Origin: Carex sylvatica
Lineage: Eukaryota > Streptophyta > Magnoliopsida > Poales > Cyperaceae
Length of the DNA stretch: 23,409 bases
NCBI GenBank assembly: GCA_964058845.1
Contig: CAXKVR010000501.1
Span: 1-23,409 of the forward strand
Direction: 5' to 3'
In this document: one piece after another, positions 11,324-19,388 of the stretch
How the letters are laid out: the number at the start of each line of letters is the position of its first letter
How positions within the stretch are numbered: position 1 is the stretch's first letter
Made by a program: the position numbers and the translations under genes
Notes under the pieces: model-generated
What the model was told of the DNA's origin: nothing
The model's input: the letters and a program-made list of their open reading frames with translations, nothing else
Database searches by the model: none

Positions 11324-12272
11324 AATAAATTATGGGTACATATTTTATTAATAACATTGGGGAAAACCGGACCTGATCGGCATAACATGCACGAGTGTAT
11401 TGAATATTTTCTCAGGAACAAGAATATTCAGTTTCTTTCATTTTCAGTTTTCAAATTTAAATATGTCAACCAAAATGAAATAATTTCACATGATTTGATT
11501 TGATTCACATATATTTTACTATCTAGAGTGAAATCCGCTGCATAAATTTTATATAACTAGACTCAAATTGAATATGTTAATACCAACTTCATTAAATTGA
11601 GTAAGTTCCTTCTACCCTTTCCGATTTAGAGTCCTTAGCCCTCTTCACACAAATAAAAAGTTAGGAACACTTCTTATTAGCAATCATTATTTCTGTTATT
11701 TATATTTGATTGATTGAGTTCATTATTTCCATTATTCTACAGGTGGTCATCAGAGGCATACATTTTTATAAGGGATAATTTCATATATACCACTCAAAAA
11801 CTGTGTATTTACCATCCAAATTTTAATAATTACATATTTACCATCTTAAAATCTAATAATTCATATATTTACCCAATTAATTAAAAAATGAGATTAATTA
11901 AGTTTAAGATTTTATAAAATATAATTAATAAGTTATTTAATCTCTGCTCCTTCCTCTACATCCAAAATTTCCACCACCGCGGCATTCTGCCTTCTCCGCT
12001 CGCAACCCAAACAGAAAAATAAGAAGGAAAAAAAATGTCTCCTTTTCTTTAGTCACTGGCTATTATCAGTGTCTACCACTAAAGGAAATGTTTTATTTCT
12101 TTTGTTGTTTTAGTTGTTTGTGTTGTTAGATGTTGATGTAATTTGAATGATGTTTTAGATGTAGAACGATTGATGTATTTTACGTTTTAATTAATGAAAA
12201 TTATAGGATTTCAAAAAAAAAAAAGTTAGAAACATTAGAAACGATGCCTACCCAAGGCACTATTTATTTTTG
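11324..12272. other. AT-rich intergenic stretch with possible retro-insert remnant
   Basis: No gene found. Around 11776-11876 there is a loose tandem pattern of 'atatttaccat' phrases. A C-rich segment at 11941-12010 is followed by T-rich sequence that ends in a 12-base A run at 12212-12223, which looks like the poly(A) end of a retro-inserted sequence. I could not find a matching target duplication or a source gene. Confidence 0.35.
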
Positions 12273-12274
12273 CC

Positions 12275-12282
12275 AACCCTAA
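12275..12282 (+). promoter_or_regulatory. Possible telo box upstream of the RPS18 fragment
   Basis: AACCCTAA, the core of the plant telo box common in ribosomal protein gene promoters and leaders, lies about 70 bp upstream of the RPS18-like fragment. An 8-mer can occur by chance. Its position is the only supporting evidence. Confidence 0.35.
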
Positions 12283-12348
12283 TTTATCTAAAACAACCAA
12301 TATTGATTCTTTATCTGAAATTGATTGTTTGTATTTATTTTATTGTAC

Positions 12349-12485
12349 TCTTTGGTGTTGAATGAAGATTTCCAACACATTCTCCGTCTTCTCAACACCA
12401 CCATCGATGGAAAGCAGAAGATCATGTTTGCCTTGACCAGCATCAAGATCGTGTGCAAGAAGGCTGATATTGACATGAACAAGAG
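12349..12485 (+). pseudogene. RPS18: 40S ribosomal protein S18 (uS13) gene fragment
   Basis: The frame starting at 12349 reads [20 protein letters not shown], then [13 protein letters not shown], then [13 protein letters not shown]. This is the N-terminal part of plant RPS18, which contacts the head of the 40S subunit. Between TSIK and IVCKK about eight residues known in the family (GIGRRFAN) are absent, a clean 24-nt in-frame gap. There is no ATG at the expected place, where a TAC precedes the first Ser codon. Similarity stops at AACAAGAG, followed by GTATCTGT, which looks like a true exon-donor junction. It therefore comes from an intron-containing copy and not a processed transcript. I found no downstream RPS18 exons. 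It cannot encode a complete protein. Confidence 0.85.
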
Positions 12486-12954
12486 GTATCTGTAGTTCAT
12501 TGTATCATTTATTATAGTTATTTTTCCTTGGACTTTATTTTCGGTTTTCTGTTTGGAAGTTAGAGGTTTTGGGCCCAGGCTGATCTGGGTTAGTTTAATT
12601 TGCTGGTGTGGCTTATAGTTAATTAACGCTCTCATTCTTTCATAGATCAGATTATAATCTGATTAGGCACTTAATGAGTTGAAATTGGAATTTTATTTTC
12701 TGAATTTGGCCTTATGGTTGTTTCCAACTGTTATGGTTAAGATTGATTTTAATTTCCTTTTCCTTAAATTTATATAATTGGTTCCTAATAGATTTATTAG
12801 ATAAGTATGTTGCTTGTTAAGTACATGTATGTCTGGGAATTATTTTAGTGCACTTTTAGATGATTATTTCAACTAATAGAAGTCTGCTAACATTATGTGC
12901 TATTTAGGTGTCTAGTAACCATTAGAAAGCTTTCACAAAAAAATAGTAAAACTG

Positions 12955-13905
12955 TTCATGCGAGGATTAAGACGCATTTTAACAGTATTCCTTTCAAATG
13001 TTACCTTTCATCCTGAAAATGGCGATGTAATTTTGTTCTAGCATCACAATAGGAGACATGGTATTTTACACTCATATCCTAATCTCTACTCTTTCTCACT
13101 CTGCCAAGATGCGACCCTACAACAAGCTCTCTCTCAAGATAATTGGTATCTTATATATATAAGGCCGAATATGTCCCTTGAAGCCGAGCAAGAACAAAAT
13201 TCTATGTTACATCTTTTTTTCTCATGGAGTCCTTGATCTTAACTCATTAGCTAACATGATCACTTGGAATATTCCAATGGATTATTTACTTCTAATTCTC
13301 TTTACAATTTCATTCAGGAAGGAGTTTGTACATGCACAGAGATAAAAAATATTTGGAAGGTGAGAATACCACCTAGGATGCAAATCTTTGCTTGGCTGAC
13401 AATTCAAAATAAAATTCTAACAATCGACAACTTGATGAAACCAGGGCGGTCCCTTCCAAGCATCTGCTACCTCTGCAAACAAAGTGTAGAGACGGTGTCA
13501 TACTTATTTAATGAATGTCCCTTCTCCTTATCTCTCTACCAATCCTTACAAACCGTGATTTTACCATTGCTCTCACATAGATATGGTGAAATGATAAATG
13601 TCACACCATTGTGTGCTATATATTCTTCAAAATAAGTACCCTATACTGTTGAGAAGAGTTTTCATGATTGCCATCTTCATATTATGGACAGAGCGATGCA
13701 ATCGAATCTTTAAAAACAAATTTTGCTATATTTTTCAGTTGGTTAGTCAAGTGATACAAGAAATGTAATTTTTATTTTATCTTTGTTCAATACTCATTGA
13801 GCAATTTCTTGCTTTTTGACTCTTTTGATTGTATCTTATATTTAATTTATCAATAAAATATAAGATTAGGGGCTTGACCCTATTTTATTTTCAAAAAAAA
13901 TTTTT
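12955..13905 (+). mobile_element. 5'-truncated L1-type LINE with target duplication
   Basis: A 951-bp retrotransposon 3' end. TAGTAAAACTG (11 bp) is repeated at 12944-12954 and 13906-13916 as the target duplication. In shifting frames the insert encodes CQDATLQQALSQDNWYLI, then RPNMSLEAEQEQNS, then the zinc-binding zf-RVT domain at 13264-13635. AATAAA lies near 13852 and a run of eight A's at 13893-13900 marks the tail. Stops and frameshifts upstream of the zf-RVT domain show it is dead. 5' truncation of this kind is usual for LINEs. Confidence 0.88.
13264..13635 (+). pseudogene. LINE reverse-transcriptase zinc-binding (zf-RVT) domain remnant
   Basis: A 123-codon open stretch from the end of L1 ORF2. 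FTSNSLYNFIQEG is followed by IKNIWKVRIPPRMQIFAW and then the zinc ligands in ICYLCKQSVE and LFNECPF (Cys-x2-Cys, then further His/Cys-like positions; the usual HLF is YLF here, so the His is lost). The match to plant zf-RVT is in block order and spacing. The frame stops at 13633-13635 and LINE-like sequence (WTERCNRIFKNK) continues in another frame. Confidence 0.85.
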
Positions 13906-13916
13906 TAGTAAAACTG

Positions 13917-14143
13917 GATAAATAATGTTTCCTACAACATTTTTGTTGCAATTATGCCTGAGGTACCTTGTTTTAAGGAATAATTTCCATCTCAACTAAA
14001 CATAAATATCTACATATTCTTCATTGTTGGCACTTCTACTGTCGCAATTATACCTGACCCTACTATTTTTCATTGTTGGCACTTCTGAGCTACAGCCTAC
14101 AAGGATAGTAGAAATCAACATAATTGTATTTCAAACTTAAATT
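13917..14143. other. AT-rich spacer without a gene
   Basis: No open frame of note. The phrase 'attgttggcacttct' occurs twice (near 14022 and 14071), part of an imperfect local duplication. Confidence 0.4.
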
Positions 14144-14230
14144 AGATGGGTTGAAGGAGAAGATCAAGCAACATAACAATGAGTTGAAGGAGTTAGAAAC
14201 CATTTATGACAAGTATATGAAGAGACGAGG
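14144..14230 (+). other. Exon-like coiled-coil coding fragment, unassigned
   Basis: Bounded by a plausible acceptor (ending AAATTAG at 14143) and a donor (GTACTG at 14231), this 87-bp stretch reads GLKEKIKQHNNELKELE followed by TIYDKYMKRRG with a heptad-like Leu/Ile pattern. I do not recognise the protein. It may be an exon relic of a gene captured or duplicated here. Neighbouring exons were not found, and it does not match the next RPS18 exon. Confidence 0.3.
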
Positions 14231-14349
14231 TACTGTTAAATTGCATTTGTTTTATTTACTGTAAAATAGCTCATTAGAGGTAGGAGCAACTTTGTGGTTT
14301 GTTTCGCAAAACTATAATTGAGCAGCATTTGACTCTATATTTGCAGTAA

Positions 14350-15100
14350 CCGAAACATGCGGCCATCATCTACCCGTAATGTTTCTCATATGGGTTCCCT
14401 GTACCAGACGGAAATATCCTTCCAAAGCCAATACTACCGTGAGCGCCAGCACCAATACAAGTGTCAGCACTGGTACTGTTATTGACACTAACACCCCTAG
14501 CTGTTGTTCATTCAATGCTCACTACTCACCGTCGTGCTCCGATCAAGATGAAAACTCTACGCCCCGAGTTCCGATGATACCACACACTCGGTTCTAATCG
14601 GCTTCGATCTCTCCCCTCTAGCTTTACAATAAGATCCGCTTCTTTGACCACCATCACACTCTGATGACGATTGGATCTACTCATCGTCGCGATCCAATCA
14701 AGATGAGACTCAACACTCCGAGCTCTAATGATACCGTACTCTCAGCTCCGGTCCCTTCTTTCTCTCTCATTCTCCTCTCTGCTTGAGGAGATAGTACGGA
14801 GAGTGAAGGGGGAGTATTGTGTCGGGAATGAGACCTACAAGGAGTGGAAACGACAAAGTCGGATGGAGGGGTGGGGTGAAATAGGGTGTGGGCGTGTGGC
14901 AGCTTGGATGTGGCGGCTGACCTAAATCTGCCAAAGAGAAAAAAGAGCAAGCAGAACAGGGCAGCAAAAATAATCCAACTTCCCCTCTTCCTCCTTCTCC
15001 TGCAATTCAAAAACATTATAGCTGCAAAGAAAAGAACCGGTGTTTTTTGCTGCTATTGTGTTTTTGAATGCAGGAGGAGGACGAGGAGTTAGGTTATTAT
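14350..15100. other. GC-richer segment of unknown nature
   Basis: Clearly higher in GC than its surroundings, with no convincing gene. Two segments resemble each other: 'caagatgaaaactctacgcc' near 14544 and 'caagatgagactcaacactc' near 14698, each followed by 'tgatacc' and 'ctc(g)gttct'-like text, suggesting an internal duplication of about 154 bp. The overlapping frames at 14379-14597 (+) and 14681-15016 (-) are Ser/Thr- or Arg-rich translations without family resemblance. It could be a gene leader or promoter relic, or an unclassified repeat. Confidence 0.35.
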
Positions 15101-15806
15101 ATATATATTTTTTTCATTCATGATATTCATAGTTCGAGTTGCTATTTTTTGCAGGAGGAGGAGGAGAAGTGAGTTGTGGTTGTGTTGTTGAGTTGTGTTT
15201 GAGGTCTCTTCATGTAGAAGTGAACGGCGTAGGAGTTAGAGGTCTCTTCATTATTATGTATGTAGTTTCTGAAGATATCCTTGGCACCAGCTTAGTCACA
15301 GTTCAGTCATAGTTGATAAATTATGAATTATCCAATAATATACTTTTATTAATGATGTAATATGTTGTTCTCTTTGTTTTTTTCAGTTTTGGCCTTTGCT
15401 TAATTATACTTCAAAAGCAGGTACAAAATTTTAAACAGCATGTTTTACAATTTCAAATTAATACTATTTAACTGTTTTAAATTCATGTTAAAGTTACAAT
15501 ACATCAATGTTGAAAAGTAATGTTTCACTAATTAAATTGCATCTACTATTCTACTGTATAACCATTTCAAAAAATAATACCCTACTTCTAATCAGGCAAA
15601 AAAAAACCCTGGAAAACTTGTGAAAAGTATGTATGTTGTTTCCTTTTCATGCCACATTATTCAGAAACAAAATTCTGCTCTGTCAAAAAAATTTAACTTT
15701 GTTTTACTGCACCAGTAGGAATTTGTTGCTCGGAGACTTTTCAGTAAAAGAAGATAGCTTTATTGGCTTGGAGACGCTTCTCACAACATAGGAACATCCA
15801 TATTCA
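15101..15806. other. AT-rich spacer without a gene
   Basis: No coding signal. A 13-base phrase, GAGGTCTCTTCAT, is repeated near 15199 and 15239. An intron-like T-rich tract ending TTTTTTGCAG at about 15155 sits between GA-rich stretches, but nothing shows that it is spliced. Confidence 0.4.
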
Positions 15807-15815
15807 TCAAGGACC

Positions 15816-16292
15816 GACTTTTTTTTTTAAATAGAATTCATTTTAAATGTTTCAACAGAAAAAATAGCCTCCACCGATTAGATCGGTGGAGCAAGAAAAT
15901 CAAAAGCTACACCGATCCTAGAGATCGGTGGAGCCAATTTTGCACCCGAAACCGAATACTGCACAGAACGCTACAGAAGATCTCATATTTAGCTACACCG
16001 ATCCTAGGGATCGGTGGAGCCTTGATTTACAAATTTTTAAACGATGATGGAGGAAATTTTTGGGGCTACACCGATCCACAGAACCGGTGGATCTATTTGG
16101 TGTAGCCATCTGTGCAGTGTGCTGCGGCCAGGTGGAAAATTGGCTCCTCCGATCCCTAGGATAGGTGTAGCTTTTGATTTTCTTGTTCTCCACCGATCCT
16201 AGGGACCGGGAGGCTATTTTTCTAAAATTCAAACAAACCGTGCTTGTTCTGTTGAAACTTTTAAAATAATTTCTATTTTAAAAAAAAAAATC
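15816..16292. mobile_element. MULE-like MITE built of six palindromic modules
   Basis: A 477-bp element bounded by a perfect 9-bp direct repeat, TCAAGGACC, at 15807-15815 and 16293-16301, the target duplication length typical of Mutator-like elements. Its ends are inverted: left GACTTTTTTTTT then AAATAG and TTTCAACAG; right, read on the minus strand, GATTTTTTTTTTT then AAAATAG and TTTCAACAG. The whole element is a near-symmetric inverted repeat. Six copies of a roughly 25-29-bp palindrome (arms CACCGATC/GATCGGTG around CTAGG) lie at 15869, 15906, 15992, 16065, 16143 and 16188. There is no coding capacity. Confidence 0.82.
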
Positions 16293-16369
16293 TCAAGGAC
16301 CATATGCAAATTGTCAGCAGCCTTGGATGAAGATGTGAAGAACTCAATAAGTTGCAAGTACTCATAAAA

Positions 16370-16786
16370 TGAGTATAGAACTTGGGTGTTCTTAAGCTCA
16401 CTAAGGTGTTTGGTCAGCTTAACTCCAAAACCTATTAGATTGGCTTCAAACAATAAATCCAAACCGTTGAAATTGATTTACTTCACGACTGATTAATTTA
16501 TATGTAAAGTTATTAGAATTTTGAATTAATTTTGTATAAAGTCAAGTGGTAAAAAATTGTTCATAAAATGAATGCATTAAAATTAATTTATAATCCTTTT
16601 AATTTTGACAGCTTGATTTTATACTAAAATAATTCGAAAACTTGACATCTTTGCCTGTAAATTCATCACTTGTGAAGTAGATGAATTTCAACGGTTTGAA
16701 TTTGTCATTTGAAACCAATATAATATATTTTGGAGTTAAGCTCATCAAACACCTTGGTGAGCTTAAGAACACCCTAGTTTTACTCA
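16370..16786. mobile_element. MITE with inverted repeats of about 125 bp
   Basis: The left part (GGGTGTTCTTAAGCTCAC, AAGGTGTTTG, AGCTTAACTCCAAAA, CAAACCGTTGAAATT, TACTTCAC) recurs in order on the minus strand of the right part, reaching about 16670. Ends read TGAGTA and TACTCA. TAAAA flanks both sides as a possible 5-bp duplication, but the left flank is itself palindromic (TACTCATAAAATGAGTA), so the exact border and superfamily stay open. No coding capacity. Confidence 0.75.
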
Positions 16787-16799
16787 TAAAATTAATGTT

Positions 16800-17907
16800 A
16801 AGAGTTAATGGATAAATGTTTCAAAATCAAAGTTTCCTTTGGCAATCTTAGATAATTATTATTTGTTGAAAAAATTAACCTCGTTGGTATCCTGTATTGT
16901 ATTGTATTATTGGTTTTTGACTGATCACTTTAGCAGTTAGTGTTAAACTATGAGGGTATTTAATGCTTGTGAACAAATTCATCATGGTATAATTAATGAT
17001 AAAAAAGAAAAAAATATGTTATGTTAATTTTTTTTTGCTATTGCATTAAAAAAAGACAGATGCTCATGAAAGCGATTATAACATCTTTAAAGAATGTCAA
17101 AATTGAAAGCACACAAGAAAGAAAACAAGAATTAGTAAACCCCTCAATCACCAAGTATTAAATCAATTTTAGAAAAGCAAAATTTATTGGATTATGAATC
17201 TCTTTTTTATCACTAACAGAGAGGATGGTGATAGGAAGAAGAGACGTGCATTTGTCATTTGAAATGCCCAGTATTCCTCAACCTACAATCAACCGAGAGT
17301 GGTACCAGTATACCAGCTACAGTAAATGCTGAAGTACACTTAAAACCCAAGTCATAATCATCATGATGAAAAGAAAAACCTACTACAAATTCCTACTTGA
17401 TCCGAGCAAAAATAAATAAAATCAAGAGAATATTGTATAAGAAAATAACAACACTGATGTGCTAGTTTTGTTGCTCTAATGCACAATTATTATTAAAACT
17501 CTCTTCTACAGTAGAAGTTCTACTATACAATGATATCTTCTATCTCCACTGCTGCTCTGCCCCTATCGTCTACCATCTTAAAAGTAACTAAAATAGGTTT
17601 CCATATATATATATATATATGCTTTGCTTGTATACCACTTATTGCAATTGCATACGGAAAAAAAAGCTGTCATTTTTAATGTTTGAGATCTAATCTGTAA
17701 ATATTTGTTCTCTTAAGTATATATGGCTATAGCGCAAGAATCAACCTAGCTGTAATCTAAATTAAGGCTAAAGATATATAGGTTAAAAGGCACGAATCAT
17801 ATATAAAATCAAATTTATAAAGAATTCATAGTTATTTGAATAATTTAACATAATCCATATTTAAATTTTATAATAGTTTTGAACTCGACAAATCAGTATT
17901 GAAACAG
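16800..17907. other. AT-rich spacer without a gene
   Basis: No gene seen on either strand. Contents are A/T tracts and a short (AT)n microsatellite at about 17603-17620. Confidence 0.5.
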
Positions 17908-18934
17908 AGAGATATTAATTTATAGTCCCACTCTTTAAACAGAGAGATATTAATTTATAGTATGGACAATGTGCTCTATGCATATTACATATAGTCTCAC
18001 TCTTTAAATATAGATATTAATTCATAGTATGGACTAGGGGTGGCAACGAGCTGTTAAAGAGTGAGCTAGGCCACACTCGTACTCGACTCGTTGGTGTATT
18101 AAGCTGAGCGAGCGAGTTTGAATTTTAGATTCCGAGCTAAAACTATTGTTCAAGACCGACTCATGGCTTGTCCGAGCGAGCCGAGCTAGCTCGTTACTAA
18201 CTTGACAGATTTATAAATTTGTATATTTTCTTTCATGCTATATATTAAATTTTCATAACACATCTTATCAATTATGACTAAAACAAAATAATATTTATAT
18301 GACTGATTACTGAGAAGTACTCTTAATTCAATTATAATTAAGCAAATCAACTACTATAAATTAAGTTTACAGCTAAATTCATACATACAAATATATCAAA
18401 ATCCTAAATTCATACAAACATATTCACATAATAAATTCATGCATACGAAATCAAACAAATTCATACAAATTAACTTAATTGCTTATAATTAATTCACAGA
18501 TATTTCATACAAAATTACCAATCAACTTAAACACAGTACAAAGTGCAATTGCCATAACACTGGCTATAACATCCATAAACCATAATATCCCTAATCTAAA
18601 GTTAACGGATCCGATTAAACTACTAACTATGTATATTAAAAAGCTCGTTAACGACCGAGCTGTCTTGTGCTGAGCCAGGCCAAACTCAAACTTGTTAATT
18701 TTGGCTCGAGTATGTAGCGAGCGAGCTAATTTTAACTCGATCCACTAACGAACAAGCTGTTACCGATCGAGTCACGAGCTAATACCAAGCGGGCCATGAG
18801 CTTTTTTGCCAGTCTTATATGGACCAATGTGCTCATGCATAGTACATATAGTCTCACTCTTTAAGCAGAGATATTAATTCATAGTATGGACCAATGTGCT
18901 CTATGCATAGTACATATAGTCTCACTTTTTACAT
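17908..18934. repeat. Tandem repeat array, unit about 66-68 bp, split by an insertion
   Basis: The unit reads AGAGATATTAATTYATAGTA, then TGGACCAATGTGCTCTATGC, then ATAGTACATATAGTCTCACT and CTTTAAAC. A shortened copy (about 17908-17939) and a fuller one (about 17940-18005) come first. A third copy starts near 18008, is interrupted at 18035 and resumes at 18817. A fourth runs from about 18866 to 18934. Copies differ by a few bases each, so the array is not very recent. Confidence 0.8.
18035..18816. mobile_element. hAT-like non-autonomous element inside the tandem array
   Basis: A 782-bp insertion with ends TAGGGGTGGCAA and, on the minus strand, AAGACTGGCAA. It is flanked by GTATGGAC (18027-18034) and ATATGGAC (18817-18824), an 8-bp duplication with one mismatch. 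Both end regions are dense in GAGC/GCTC palindromes (GAGCGAGC, GAGCTAGCTCG), a subterminal pattern common in plant hAT elements starting with GGGGTGGCAA. The middle (18200-18640) is AT-rich and non-coding. The short frame at 18479-18673 is chance. Confidence 0.78.
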
Positions 18935-19377
18935 ATAAAATTATTTGATAGAAGCAGGGGAATACTAATATTAGTTCTTCAATTCTAAAATTTATGTTCA
19001 AAACGCTCATCACAATAAATTAATATTAACTGCCAGCGTTATTTTGATAATAGTGAATTAGTGGGATTATTGTCACATTCATTTGACAATAATATTTTAA
19101 TTTATTACTTCGATTTCCAATGTTACCTATTTATTAAGTTAATCATAAAGTTAAAATGAGTTAAAAAGTAGATTGATTATGTATTTCGTTCGTTGAGGTG
19201 GTTGCTGATATCAGTACCAATATTAATATAAATGTCACTGTGTATAAAAAATTGAGATTAAATCAATTCATACTTCATTTCTATGGGTTAAAATGAGTTA
19301 AAACTCAATTAATGCTTAATTGATGTGGGTGATGATTTTGATAACAATGCCACATTATACATAAAAAAGAGTCACAT
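18935..19377. other. AT-rich spacer with a diverged direct repeat
   Basis: No gene. GTTAAAATGAGTTAAAA starts two related stretches of roughly 90-105 bp (near 19149 and 19287). Each ends in a 'tgtatAAAAAA' or 'atacATAAAAAAGAG' phrase, so this is probably an old local duplication or repeat fragment. Confidence 0.4.
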
Positions 19378-19388
19378 CGTGGTTCTCG

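Noticed and set aside
12288..12635. 115-codon minus-strand frame
   Set aside because: It runs antisense across the RPS18 fragment and its flank, and the sense strand has clear protein similarity.
14681..15016. 111-codon minus-strand frame
   Set aside because: Arg/Ser-rich translation of a GC-richer segment with no recognisable domain. Overlapping frames on both strands are equally long.
15869..16214. CRISPR-like array of regularly repeated palindromes
   Set aside because: Plant nuclear context. The copies are arranged in inverted symmetry with unequal, mutually complementary spacers inside a MITE with a target duplication.
15993..16232. 79-codon minus-strand open frame
   Set aside because: It lies wholly inside the palindromic MITE and repeats RSLGSV-like words because of the repeated module.
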